From Gemmobacter lutimaris (GTDB taxonomy: Bacteria > Pseudomonadota > Alphaproteobacteria > Rhodobacterales > Rhodobacteraceae): a stretch of DNA of 64,000 bases. Positions within the stretch are counted from its first letter, which is position 1; every line of letters begins with the position of its first letter. Positions 8,742 through 17,754 of this stretch are shown in pieces. The translations under genes and the position numbers were made by a program. The stretch covers positions 310,001 to 374,000 of the forward strand of contig NZ_QXXQ01000004.1 of the NCBI RefSeq assembly GCF_003570715.1. The letters are read 5' to 3'. The notes beneath the pieces were generated by a model. It had not been told where the DNA came from. It searched no databases and was given only the letters and a program-made list of their open reading frames with translations.

Positions 8742-9466
8742 GCGCGGATTTCACCGCCGTCATCACCGGCGCAAGCAAGGGCATCGGCGCCGATCTGGCC
8801 GGGCGTCTGCTGGCGCGCGGCTACCGGGTGATCAACCTGTCGCGCGGCCCGGCCGAATTCAGCCATGACCGGCTGGAGAATATGTCGGTTGATCTGCTGG
8901 ACAGCGCGGCTGTGACCGAGGCCGCCGCCGCCATCGCCGCCCGGCATGAGGTGACACATGTCATCCACAACGCCGGGCTGGTCTGGCCGAAGCTGGTGGA
9001 GGATGCGCAGCCCGCCGACATCACCGGCCTTGCGCAGCTGCACCTTGGCGCGGCGCTGTCGCTGGTGCAGGCGGCCCTGCCCGCGATGAAGGCGCGGCGC
9101 TTCGGGCGCATCCTGTTCAACGGCTCGCGCGCGGCGCTGGGCGTGCCGACCCGCACCGCCTATTCCGCCAGCAAGGCGGGGATGATCGGCATGGCGCGGA
9201 CCTGGGCGCTGGAACTGGCGCCGCATGGCATCACCGTCAATGTGGTGGCGCCCGGACCGATCCAGACCGACAACTTCTGGGGCATCGTGCCCAAGGGCAG
9301 CGAACGCGAGGCGGAACTGGCGAAACGTATCCCGGTCGGGCGGCTGGGCACGGTCGAGGATGTCAGCAACGCCTTCCTGTTCTTCTGCGATCCGGGCGCG
9401 AGCTTCGTCACCGGCCAGACGCTTTATGTCTGCGGCGGTGCCAGCGTGGGCAGCATGAGCCTGTAG
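8738..9466 (+). CDS. SDR family dehydrogenase of the oxygenase operon (probable cis-diol or hydroxyacid dehydrogenase)
   Basis: A 242-residue classical SDR with TGASKGIG (residues 10-17), HNAG, the catalytic NGSRAALGVPTRTAYSASK and a C-terminal FVTGQTLYVCGG. The ATG at 8738 overlaps the beta subunit stop (ATGA). In Rieske dioxygenase operons such an enzyme usually oxidises the cis-dihydrodiol with NAD+ to restore the aromatic ring. That role is inferred from context; the sequence alone would also fit a 3-oxoacyl reductase. It is the last gene of the operon, 42 bases before murB. Confidence 0.87.
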   Translation: MSADFTAVITGASKGIGADLAGRLLARGYRVINLSRGPAEFSHDRLENMSVDLLDSAAVTEAAAAIAARHEVTHVIHNAGLVWPKLVEDAQPADITGLAQLHLGAALSLVQAALPAMKARRFGRILFNGSRAALGVPTRTAYSASKAGMIGMARTWALELAPHGITVNVVAPGPIQTDNFWGIVPKGSEREAELAKRIPVGRLGTVEDVSNAFLFFCDPGASFVTGQTLYVCGGASVGSMSL

Positions 9467-9508
9467 CCACGGCTTGCGCGGGGCAGGGCGGGCGGCTACC
9501 AGAGAGCT

Positions 9509-10435
9509 ATGACCACGCTTCCCACCCCGCGCGGCGCGCTGACGCCGGACCGTCCGCTTTCTGATCTGACCTGGCTGCGCGTCGGCGGCCCGGCCGACTG
9601 GCTGTTCCAGCCTGCCGACGAGGCCGATCTGGCCGGATTTCTGGCCGCTTTGCCGCCCGAGGTGCCGGTGTTCCCGATGGGGGTGGGGTCGAACCTCATC
9701 GTCCGTGATGGCGGTATCCGGGCGGTGGTGATCCGCCTCGGGCGCGGTTTCAATGCTATCACGGTCGAGGGCGGGCGCGTCACGGCGGGGGCCGCCGCGC
9801 TGGACGCCCATGTTGCGCGGAAAGCCGCCGAGGCCGGGTGCGACCTGACTTTCCTGCGCACCATTCCCGGTTCGATCGGCGGGGCAGTGCGGATGAACGC
9901 GGGCTGCTACGGCCATTACGTCGCGGATTTTCTGGAGGAGATCCGCATTGTCACGCGGTCGGGGCAGATTGAAACCCTGCCCGCCGCCGCGCTGAACCTG
10001 CGCTATCGTCAATCCGATCTGCCGGAAGGCGCCGTGGTGATCGGCGCCACCTTCTACGCGCCTGCGGGCGATCCTGCCGCGCTGGCGGCGCGGATGGAGG
10101 ATCAGTTGGCCAAGCGCGACGCGAGCCAGCCCACCAAGGACCGCAGCGCCGGTTCCACCTTTCGCAACCCGCTGGGGCGCAGCTCTACCGGCGCGGCGGA
10201 TGACACGCACGAGCTGAAAGCCTGGAAGGTGATCGACGATGCGGGGATGCGCGGCGCCCGCATCGGCGGTGCGCAGATGAGTGAGATGCATTCCAACTTC
10301 CTGATCAACGCCGGGGGGGCGACAGCCGCCGATCTGGAAAATCTGGGCGAGGAAGTGCGAAAAAGGGTTTTCCAAAACAGCGGGATCACGCTAGAGTGGG
10401 AAATCATGCGCGTCGGCGAACCGACGGCAAAATAA
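9509..10435 (+). CDS. murB: UDP-N-acetylmuramate dehydrogenase MurB
   Basis: A 308-residue FAD enzyme that reduces UDP-GlcNAc-enolpyruvate to UDP-MurNAc with NADPH in the cytoplasm. It has the FAD-binding stretch [30 protein letters not shown], the catalytic serine region [11 protein letters not shown] and the C-terminal [16 protein letters not shown], and the size of a type II MurB. It is the first gene here of a division and cell-wall block (murB, ddl, ftsQ, ftsA, ftsZ). The usual upstream neighbours murG and murC are not present; the oxygenase operon sits there instead. Confidence 0.97.
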   Translation: MTTLPTPRGALTPDRPLSDLTWLRVGGPADWLFQPADEADLAGFLAALPPEVPVFPMGVGSNLIVRDGGIRAVVIRLGRGFNAITVEGGRVTAGAAALDAHVARKAAEAGCDLTFLRTIPGSIGGAVRMNAGCYGHYVADFLEEIRIVTRSGQIETLPAAALNLRYRQSDLPEGAVVIGATFYAPAGDPAALAARMEDQLAKRDASQPTKDRSAGSTFRNPLGRSSTGAADDTHELKAWKVIDDAGMRGARIGGAQMSEMHSNFLINAGGATAADLENLGEEVRKRVFQNSGITLEWEIMRVGEPTAK

Positions 10436-10473
10436 CGAAGAATATCGGGGCGAAGACCCTGAAGAGGCAGTAA

Positions 10474-11397
10474 ATGGCGGGCAAGTCGGGCAGGACGTGC
10501 TCCCGTGTAGCGGTGTTGATGGGTGGCCTTTCCGCAGAGCGGGAAGTTTCCTTGTCGTCTGGGCGTGAATGCGCCAACGCTTTGCGGGTAGCCGGATATG
10601 AGGTGATCGAGGTCGATGCCGGCCCCGATCTGGCCGCGCACCTGCATGAAATTTCTCCTGATGTCGTGTTCAACGCCCTGCATGGCCGCTGGGGTGAGGA
10701 TGGCTGCGTTCAGGGCCTGCTTGAATGGCTGCGCATCCCCTACACGCATTCCGGTGTGCTGGCCTCGGCGCTGGCGATGGACAAGGAGCGCTCGAAGGAA
10801 ACCTTCCGCGCTGCCGGTTTGCCTGTGGCTGAAAGCCTGCTTGCCGACCGTGACGAGGTGCGCGCGCGCCATGTCATGCAGCCGCCCTATGTGGTGAAGC
10901 CCTATAACGAAGGCTCTTCGGTCGGGGTCTATCTGGTGCATGAGGCCGCCAATGGCCCGCCACAGCTTTCTGACAATATGCCCGAGCGGGTCATGGTTGA
11001 AACCTATGTGCCGGGCCGAGAGTTTACCTGTGCCGTGATGGGTGATCGGGCGCTGGCGGTGACCGACATCATCACCTCGGGCTGGTATGACTATGACGCC
11101 AAATACAAGGCGGGCGGGTCACGGCACGAGATTCCGGCCAATGTGCCTGCCGAGATCGAGGCGGCCTGTCTGGATTATGCCCTGCGCGCGCATCGGGCGC
11201 TGGGCTGTCGGGGGCTCAGCCGGTCGGATTTCCGTTGGGATGAAAGTCGGGGGCTGGCCGGGCTGATCCTTCTGGAAACCAATACTCAGCCGGGGATGAC
11301 GCCCACCTCGCTCGCGCCCGAGCAGGCGGCCTTCCACGGCATCAGCTTCCCGGAGCTCTGCCGCTGGATTGTGGAGGATGCGTCATGCGACCGCTGA
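10474..11397 (+). CDS. ddl: D-alanine--D-alanine ligase
   Basis: A 307-residue ATP-grasp enzyme joining two D-Ala for peptidoglycan precursor synthesis. Motifs seen: [15 protein letters not shown] near the N-terminus, [18 protein letters not shown] (Ser/Tyr active-site loop region), and the metal-binding [18 protein letters not shown]. The start at 10474 gives the typical DdlB length. It follows murB by 38 bases and overlaps ftsQ by 13 bases, so it is part of the same transcript. Confidence 0.97.
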   Translation: MAGKSGRTCSRVAVLMGGLSAEREVSLSSGRECANALRVAGYEVIEVDAGPDLAAHLHEISPDVVFNALHGRWGEDGCVQGLLEWLRIPYTHSGVLASALAMDKERSKETFRAAGLPVAESLLADRDEVRARHVMQPPYVVKPYNEGSSVGVYLVHEAANGPPQLSDNMPERVMVETYVPGREFTCAVMGDRALAVTDIITSGWYDYDAKYKAGGSRHEIPANVPAEIEAACLDYALRAHRALGCRGLSRSDFRWDESRGLAGLILLETNTQPGMTPTSLAPEQAAFHGISFPELCRWIVEDASCDR

Positions 11398-12335
11398 CCG
11401 CCGACCGCCGCTATCCTGCCATGTCGCGCGCCGCGCAGCCGGGCTATGCGCCGCAGCCCCATACCGCGCCACCGCCGCGCCGCGATCCGGCGCCGACACG
11501 CATGGCCTACCGGATGCAGCGCCTGTGGTTGACACCGGCTTTCCGTGTCTTGATGCGGGTCGGGGTGCCGGTGCTTTGCGTGGCAGCCGTCGGCGCCATC
11601 GCCTTCGGCCCCGAGGCGCGGCGCAATGCCATCGTCGCCCAGGTCGGCGAATGGCGTGAGGCCATCGAAAACCGCCCGGAATTCCGCGTGTCGGTCTTGC
11701 AGGTTACCGGCGCCTCGCCGTCGCTCGATGCCGCCATCCGTGACATGCTGGATGTGAAGCTGCCGGTGTCGCGCTTTTCCATCGACCTTGAGGCGGCAGC
11801 GACCCGCATCCGCACCCTGGACGCGGTGGATCAGGCCGAAGTCAAGGTTGGGTCGGGCGGGGTGTTGTCGGTGCGGATCACCGAACGCCAGCCCGCCCTG
11901 ATCTGGCGCAAGGAAGCCGAGCTTGACCTGCTTGATGCCACCGGCCGTCGTGTCGCGCAGGTGCTGGAACGGGCCGACCGCCCTGACCTGCCGGTGGTCA
12001 CCGGGTTTGGGGCTGACAAGGCCGCCTCCGAGGCGCTGGCCATCGTGGCCGCTGCCAAACCTGTGCTGCCACGCCTGCGCGGTCTTGTTCGGATCGGAGA
12101 GCGCCGCTGGGATCTGGTGCTGGATCGTGACCAGCGCATCCTTCTGCCCGCCGACAATCCGGTGCGGGCGCTGGAACGGCTTCTGGCGCTCGACAAGGCC
12201 GAGGATCTGCTTGGCCGTGACATCATCGCCGTGGACCTGCGCAATCAGGCCCGCCCCACCATTCGCCTTTCATCCGACGCCCTGCGGAGCCTGCGCCGCG
12301 CCAAAGGGCTTGAGACCGTGGAGAACGCCCTGTGA
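11385..12335 (+). CDS. ftsQ: Cell division protein FtsQ
   Basis: A 316-residue bitopic inner-membrane protein: a Pro/Ala-rich cytoplasmic N-terminus of about 55 residues, one membrane segment at about 56-74, then a periplasmic POTRA domain ([12 protein letters not shown]... to [11 protein letters not shown]) and the FtsQ beta domain. It links early and late divisome proteins (FtsB/FtsL). The gene begins inside the end of ddl and ends in a GTGA overlap with ftsA, typical for the alphaproteobacterial division cluster. Confidence 0.95.
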   Translation: MRPLTADRRYPAMSRAAQPGYAPQPHTAPPPRRDPAPTRMAYRMQRLWLTPAFRVLMRVGVPVLCVAAVGAIAFGPEARRNAIVAQVGEWREAIENRPEFRVSVLQVTGASPSLDAAIRDMLDVKLPVSRFSIDLEAAATRIRTLDAVDQAEVKVGSGGVLSVRITERQPALIWRKEAELDLLDATGRRVAQVLERADRPDLPVVTGFGADKAASEALAIVAAAKPVLPRLRGLVRIGERRWDLVLDRDQRILLPADNPVRALERLLALDKAEDLLGRDIIAVDLRNQARPTIRLSSDALRSLRRAKGLETVENAL

Positions 12336-13666
12336 CCGATCTCTATCATTCGCAACGTGCCATGCGGAACATGCGCCGCGCCGCCATGCAGCGGGGCGTC
12401 GTCGCCATTCTTGACATCGGGTCAAGCAAGATCGCCTGTCTGGTCCTGCGCTTCGACGGGCCGGAGCGGCGGCGCGACACCGATGGCGTGGGGTCCATGG
12501 CCGGGCAATCGCAGTTCCGCATCATTGGCGCCGCGACCACCCGGTCACGCGGGGTGCGCTTTGGCGAAATCCACGCGATGAACGAAACAGAACGCGCCAT
12601 CCGCACCGCGGTGCAGGCGGCGCAGAAGATGGCCAATGTGCGGGTTGATCACGTCATTGCCTGTTTCTCGGGGGCCGAGCCGCGCAGCTATGGCCTTGCC
12701 GGGGACATCGAGCTTGCGGACTCGGTCGTGACCGAACATGACGTGGCGCGTGCGCTGGCCGCCTGCGACATGCCCGACATCGGGCAGGGGCGCGAGGTGC
12801 TGCATGCCCAGCCTGTGAATTTCGCGCTGGACCATCGCACCGGCATGGGCGATCCGCGCGGGCAGATCGGCAACCGTCTGGCCTGCGACATGCATCTTCT
12901 GTCGGTCGAGGCAAGCGTGGTGCAGAACCTGTTCTACTGCATCAACCGCTGCGATCTTGAGGTCGCGGGGATCGCATCGTCGGCCTATGTCTCGGGCATC
13001 TCCAGCCTCGTCGAGGACGAGCAGGAACTGGGCGCGGCCTGCATCGACATGGGGGGCGGCTCGACCGGCCTGTCCATTTTCATCAAGAAGCACATGATAT
13101 ATGCGGATTCCGTCCGTATGGGCGGCGATCATATCACTTCCGACATCGCCAAGGGCCTTCAGGTGCCGATGACCGTGGCCGAGCGGATCAAGACCAAGCA
13201 CGGCGGCGTGCATGCCACCAGCATGGATGACCGCGAGATGATCGAGATCGGCGGCGACAGCGGTGACTGGGAAAAGGATCGCCGTCAGGTCAGCCGGACC
13301 GAGCTGATCGGTATCATCCGTCCGCGCGTCGAGGAAATTCTGGAAGAGGCGCGGGTGCGGCTGGATGCGGCCGGGTTCGAGCATCTGCCCAGCCAGCAGA
13401 TCGTGCTGACCGGCGGCGCGAGCCAGATCCCCGGCCTGGACGGGCTGGCCGCCCGCATCCTGGGGCAGCGCGTCCGCCTCGGACGTCCGCTGCGAATCCA
13501 GGGGTTGCCGCAGGCTGTCACCGGCCCGGCATTCTCGTCCGCGGTGGGGCTGTGCCTCTTTGCCACGCATCCGCAGGATGAATGGTGGGATTTCGACATT
13601 CCGGCCGAGCGCTATCCGGCGCGGTCGTTCAAGAGGGCCATCAAATGGTTCCGCGACAACTGGTAA
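12332..13666 (+). CDS. ftsA: Cell division protein FtsA
   Basis: A 444-residue actin-like ATPase that anchors FtsZ filaments to the membrane. Phosphate-1 motif AILDIGSSKIACLV, phosphate-2 region CIDMGGGSTGLSIF and adenosine motif VLTGGASQIPGL are present, and the C-terminus RAIKWFRDNW is an amphipathic membrane-targeting helix. The start is a GTG at 12332 overlapping the ftsQ stop. A 213-base gap follows before ftsZ. Confidence 0.96.
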   Translation: MTDLYHSQRAMRNMRRAAMQRGVVAILDIGSSKIACLVLRFDGPERRRDTDGVGSMAGQSQFRIIGAATTRSRGVRFGEIHAMNETERAIRTAVQAAQKMANVRVDHVIACFSGAEPRSYGLAGDIELADSVVTEHDVARALAACDMPDIGQGREVLHAQPVNFALDHRTGMGDPRGQIGNRLACDMHLLSVEASVVQNLFYCINRCDLEVAGIASSAYVSGISSLVEDEQELGAACIDMGGGSTGLSIFIKKHMIYADSVRMGGDHITSDIAKGLQVPMTVAERIKTKHGGVHATSMDDREMIEIGGDSGDWEKDRRQVSRTELIGIIRPRVEEILEEARVRLDAAGFEHLPSQQIVLTGGASQIPGLDGLAARILGQRVRLGRPLRIQGLPQAVTGPAFSSAVGLCLFATHPQDEWWDFDIPAERYPARSFKRAIKWFRDNW

Positions 13667-13879
13667 CCCGCAACAAGTTGCGGTCACGGCGAAATCCCGC
13701 TGAAATGCGGGCCATATCCCCCATATTTTGTGGGCTTTGTGTGTTTTTCAGGTGACGGCGCAAGCCACTGTGGATAGAATTGCGGATAATTCAGGATTCC
13801 GGCGTGCGGGACAGGCACAGGCAAAATCCTGATCGAGAACGAGAAAACGGCGGCCCCAAGACAAGCAGGCGGATTTGCA
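13667..13879 (+). promoter_or_regulatory. ftsA-ftsZ intergenic region, likely with ftsZ promoter
   Basis: This 213-base gap is the longest inside the division block and probably carries a separate ftsZ promoter. A GATTC (GANTC type, the site methylated by CcrM in alphaproteobacteria) is at 13795-13799. I see no confident -35/-10 pair and no TTAA-N7-TTAA CtrA box. Confidence 0.35.
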
Positions 13880-15532
13880 ATGGCACTGAATCTGATGATG
13901 ACCTCCCAGAGTGAAGAGTTGAAGCCGCGCATCACCGTGTTCGGTGTGGGCGGGGCAGGCGGCAACGCCGTCGATAACATGATCGAGAAAAACCTCGAGG
14001 GTGTGGAGTTCGTCGTCGCCAATACCGATGCGCAGGCGCTGCAACAGTCGCGCGCCGGGGCCCGCATCCAGATGGGGCCGCGCGTGACCGAAGGTCTGGG
14101 CGCGGGGGCGCGTCCCACGGTCGGTGCCGCGGCCGCCGAAGAAACCATCGAGGCGATCGTCGATCACCTTGCCGGGGTCCATATGTGTTTCATCACTGCC
14201 GGGATGGGCGGCGGCACCGGCACCGGCGCCGCGCCGATCATCGCGCAGGCCGCGCGTGAGCTGGGTGTGCTGACCGTCGGCGTCGTGACCAAGCCCTTCC
14301 AGTTCGAGGGCAACAAGCGGATGAAGCAGGCCGAAGAAGGGATCGAGGCGCTTCAGAAGGTGGTCGATACGTTGATCATCATTCCGAACCAGAACCTGTT
14401 CCGTCTGGCCAATGAACGCACCACCTTTACCGAAGCCTTCGCCATGGCGGACGACGTGCTGTATCAGGGCGTAAAGGGCGTGACCGATCTGATGGTGCGG
14501 CCGGGTCTCATCAACCTCGACTTCGCGGACGTGCGCGCTGTGATGGACGAGATGGGCAAGGCGATGATGGGCACGGGTGAGGCCACGGGCGAAGATCGCG
14601 CCGTGCAGGCCGCCGAGAAGGCGATTGCCAACCCGTTGCTGGATGAAATCAGCCTGAACGGCGCCAAGGGGGTGCTGATCAACATTACCGGCGGCTATGA
14701 TCTGACCCTGTTCGAACTGGACGAGGCCGCGAACATCATCCGTGAAAAGGTGGACCCCGACGCCAATATCATCGTCGGTTCCACCCTCGACCCGGAAATG
14801 GAAGGCGCGATCCGCGTGTCGGTCGTGGCGACCGGCATCGACGCCTCGGCCTCGAACCGTGCCGAAACCCCGACGCGCCGCCCGATGGGCAGTGCCGCGC
14901 CCAGCTTCGCCCCCGCGCCCGAGCAAAAGCCCGAGCCGCGTGTGGAAGTGCGCGCAGCCGAGCCGCGCCCGGCCGTGACGGTGCAGGTGGTGCCCGCGCA
15001 GCAGGCGGCCGCGCCGGTTGCCCCGGCCCCGCAGCCGCAACAGGCCGCGCTGTTCGACACTCCCGCTGCGGGCTTCGAACCGATGCATGAGGATGAGGCC
15101 GTGGATGACATGCCGCCCCCGGCCTATCGTCCGCAGCCCGCCGCGCAACAACCGGCGCCGCAGGCTCGCACCTTCTCGGCACATGATGCCGATGCGGGCA
15201 ATTTCGTCGCCCCGCGCCCGCGTGCTGCCGGTCAACCCTCGCCCGAGGCGCTGGCCCGTCTGCAAGCCGCTGTCAGCAAGGCCCCGCCCGCCGCCCAGCG
15301 CCCGGCTGCCGCGCCGCAAGCCCCGGCTGCGCCCGCCCGCGCGCAGGAAAAACCGCGCTTCGGGATCGGTTCGCTGATCAACCGCATGGCGGGCCATGCG
15401 GCGGAACCGGCGGCCGAACGCCCTGTGCCGCGTCAGCAGCCGCAGGTGCAGGCCTATGACGACGAGCAGGAACTTTCGGCGGATCAGGAGCGGATCGAGA
15501 TCCCGGCTTTCCTGCGTCGGCAAGCGAACTGA
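13880..15532 (+). CDS. ftsZ: Cell division protein FtsZ with long C-terminal linker
   Basis: A 550-residue tubulin homologue that polymerises into the Z ring. The GTPase core (about residues 1-320) has [13 protein letters not shown], the tubulin signature [10 protein letters not shown] near 110-119 and TKPFQFEG. It is followed by about 200 residues of Ala/Pro/Gln-rich disordered linker. The C-terminal conserved peptide [10 protein letters not shown], which binds FtsA and other anchors, ends the protein. The long linker is typical of alphaproteobacterial FtsZ. A strong terminator follows at 15566-15588. Confidence 0.98.
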   Translation: MALNLMMTSQSEELKPRITVFGVGGAGGNAVDNMIEKNLEGVEFVVANTDAQALQQSRAGARIQMGPRVTEGLGAGARPTVGAAAAEETIEAIVDHLAGVHMCFITAGMGGGTGTGAAPIIAQAARELGVLTVGVVTKPFQFEGNKRMKQAEEGIEALQKVVDTLIIIPNQNLFRLANERTTFTEAFAMADDVLYQGVKGVTDLMVRPGLINLDFADVRAVMDEMGKAMMGTGEATGEDRAVQAAEKAIANPLLDEISLNGAKGVLINITGGYDLTLFELDEAANIIREKVDPDANIIVGSTLDPEMEGAIRVSVVATGIDASASNRAETPTRRPMGSAAPSFAPAPEQKPEPRVEVRAAEPRPAVTVQVVPAQQAAAPVAPAPQPQQAALFDTPAAGFEPMHEDEAVDDMPPPAYRPQPAAQQPAPQARTFSAHDADAGNFVAPRPRAAGQPSPEALARLQAAVSKAPPAAQRPAAAPQAPAAPARAQEKPRFGIGSLINRMAGHAAEPAAERPVPRQQPQVQAYDDEQELSADQERIEIPAFLRRQAN

Positions 15533-15565
15533 CCTAAGGAAAGCAGGTCACATTATTTCGGAAGG

Positions 15566-15588
15566 GGCCCGCGGAAGCGGGCCTTTTT
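15566..15588 (+). terminator. Rho-independent terminator after ftsZ
   Basis: Stem GGCCCGC (15566-15572), loop GGAA, stem GCGGGCC (15577-15583), then TTTTT. It closes the murB-ftsZ transcription unit 34 bases after the ftsZ stop. Confidence 0.9.
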
Positions 15589-15767
15589 GTATGTAAAAAC
15601 ATGCTGTTATACCTGTGTCGGCGGATTGTCCCGCTGTGTTTCATCCAGTGTTACATCTCGTCACAATGTGTGAGTTGAGGTCTGACCCCATCGGAATTAC
15701 CTAAACTGAGCGGTTTTGCGCCAGTCATGGCAGGGACCGCGAGGGGAACAATCGAAGGTCCGCTGAC

Positions 15768-16688
15768 GTGCAGAACACGTTGAAATCCGCCGCTGTCTTC
15801 GAAGGGCTCGGCCTGCATTCCGGCCATCCGGTGCGCATGATCGTGCATCCGGCCCCGGCGGATTCGGGCATCCTGTTCCGCCGCGCCGACCTGCCCGCCG
15901 CCGAGGCCGATATTCCGGCGCGCTGGGATGCGGTGGTGCCCTCCAAGCTTTGCACGCTGGTCGCCAATGCAGCAGGAAGCAGCGTTTCGACCATCGAACA
16001 TATCATGGCCGCGCTGGCAGGCTGTGCCATCCACAATGCTGTGATCGAGATTGACGGGCCGGAAGTGCCGATCCTTGACGGGTCCGCCGTGCCCTTTGTT
16101 GAACGCTTTCTGGAGGTCGGCCTGATCGAACAAGCAGCGCCGGTGCGCGCCATCCGCGTGCTGAAGTCGGTCGAGGTGCGCGAGGGTGAGGCTGTCGCGC
16201 GGCTTGAACCCTCTGACATGCTGGAAATCGACTTTCGCATCGACTTTGCCGAAGCTGCGATTGGTCGTCAGACCAAGACGCTGAACATGGCCAACGGCGC
16301 CTTCGTTCGGGAACTGTGTGACAGCCGCACCTTCTGCCTTCAGGCCGATGTGGACCGGATGCGCGCCAATGGGCTCGCACTGGGCGGCACGCTGGAAAAC
16401 GCCGTGGTGTTTGAAAACGGTCAGGTGCTCAGCCCTGGCGGGCTGCGCCATGCGGATGAGCCCGTGCGCCACAAGATGCTGGATGCGCTGGGCGATCTGG
16501 CTTTGGCCGGTGGCCCGATTCTGGGCCGCTACACCGGCATTCGCGCCGGCCATGCGATGACCAACCGCCTGCTGCGCACGCTGTTTTCCGATCCTGCGGC
16601 GTGGATGGTGGTGGATTGCGGCACCGTCACGGGTTGCAAACTGCCCGGTATGGGTGTGCATCCGGGCGACCTGCCCGTGCATCACTGA
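15768..16688 (+). CDS. lpxC: UDP-3-O-acyl-N-acetylglucosamine deacetylase LpxC
   Basis: A 306-residue zinc amidase, the first committed step of lipid A synthesis. Motifs: GLGLHSGHPV near the N-terminus, the zinc histidine in STIEHIMAALAG, and HKMLDALGD near residue 235 carrying the other zinc ligands. The start is GTG at 15768; the alignment with the usual LpxC N-terminus starts within the first residues. It follows the ftsZ terminator by 180 bases, so it should have its own promoter, which I could not place with confidence. Confidence 0.96.
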   Translation: MQNTLKSAAVFEGLGLHSGHPVRMIVHPAPADSGILFRRADLPAAEADIPARWDAVVPSKLCTLVANAAGSSVSTIEHIMAALAGCAIHNAVIEIDGPEVPILDGSAVPFVERFLEVGLIEQAAPVRAIRVLKSVEVREGEAVARLEPSDMLEIDFRIDFAEAAIGRQTKTLNMANGAFVRELCDSRTFCLQADVDRMRANGLALGGTLENAVVFENGQVLSPGGLRHADEPVRHKMLDALGDLALAGGPILGRYTGIRAGHAMTNRLLRTLFSDPAAWMVVDCGTVTGCKLPGMGVHPGDLPVHH

Positions 16689-16851
16689 CGCCGGGTGGAT
16701 GCCGCGGGCTGGTGGCAAGAAAGGCGTTTTGCCTCTCCCGTTTTTCATGCTAGGACAAGCCGAACAGCCTTGGCGGTGCCGCCGTCAGGGACCAAGCCGC
16801 GCGGGACTTTTACCCGCAAGGCCCGGAAGTGACGAGGCAGATGTGCAAGAG

Positions 16852-17703
16852 ATGACGGGCGGAAAATCGGGCGCGGCTGTTCTGGGCGGCCTGCTTCTGG
16901 TAGGTATGCTTGCCGGTTGCGGCGGGGGCGGTGGTGCTGCCAGCAAGGAAGTGCCGCTTGATACGCTCAGCGCCGAGCAGATCTACAAGAAGGGCGAGCT
17001 GACGCTGGAAGGCGAACGCAACCCCAAAAGCGCGATCCACTATTTCACCGAGGTGGAGCGGCTTTACCCCTATTCCGACTGGGCCCGCCGCGCGCTGATC
17101 ATGCAGGCCTTCACCTATCACAAGAACCGCGACTACGAAGAGGCGCGGCAGGCGGCGCAGCGGTTCCTCGATTTCTATCCGGGTGACGAGGATGCGGCTT
17201 ATGCCAAATACCTCATGGCGCTCAGCTATTACGACCAGATCGACGAGGTTGGCCGCGATCAGGGCCTGACCTTCCAGGCGCTTCAGGCGCTGCGCGACGT
17301 GATCGAACAGTATCCCGACAGCGAATATGCCCGTTCGGCAATGCTCAAATTCGATCTGGCCTTCGACCATCTGGCGGCGAAGGAAATGGAAATCGGCCGC
17401 TACTACCTCAAGCAGCGCCATTATACCGCCGCGATCAACCGTTTCCGTGTGGTGGTGCAGGATTTCCAGACCACCACCCACACCGCCGAGGCGCTGCATC
17501 GTCTGGTCGAGGCCTATCTGGGTCTGGGCCTGAATGACGAGGCGCAGACGGCCGGTGCAATTCTGGGTCACAACTACCAGTCCAGCCCGTTCTATGAAGA
17601 CAGCTACAAGCTGCTGACCAAGCGGGGGCTGGAGCCGAAGGTCAAGGGTAACAGCTGGCTGGCCAAGGTCTATCGCCAGATGATCAGGGGCGAGTGGCTG
17701 TAA
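16852..17703 (+). CDS. bamD: Outer membrane assembly lipoprotein BamD (ComL/YfiO)
   Basis: A 283-residue lipoprotein: signal peptide with lipobox LAGC (Cys near residue 23), then TPR-type repeats such as AIHYFTEVERLYPYSDWARRA and EARQAAQRFLDFYPGDEDA. BamD is the essential lipoprotein partner of BamA in outer-membrane protein insertion. The start at ATG 16852 is chosen; an in-frame GTG at 16843 has a slightly better spaced GAGG and is possible. Located between lpxC and recN. Confidence 0.93.
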   Translation: MTGGKSGAAVLGGLLLVGMLAGCGGGGGAASKEVPLDTLSAEQIYKKGELTLEGERNPKSAIHYFTEVERLYPYSDWARRALIMQAFTYHKNRDYEEARQAAQRFLDFYPGDEDAAYAKYLMALSYYDQIDEVGRDQGLTFQALQALRDVIEQYPDSEYARSAMLKFDLAFDHLAAKEMEIGRYYLKQRHYTAAINRFRVVVQDFQTTTHTAEALHRLVEAYLGLGLNDEAQTAGAILGHNYQSSPFYEDSYKLLTKRGLEPKVKGNSWLAKVYRQMIRGEWL

Positions 17704-17754
17704 GGGGAGGGGGCCCACCCCTCTTCCGGTTCGGGCCTTTCTTTGGAACTGACG

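Noticed and set aside
15589-15767. lpxC promoter at TTGAGG ... TAAACT
   Set aside because: The spacer would be 21 bases, too long for a normal promoter, so no call is made.
17704-17754. LexA box before recN and a terminator after bamD
   Set aside because: No GTTC-N7-GTTC is present; a GAGGGG/CCCCTC hairpin at 17707-17723 lacks a T run.
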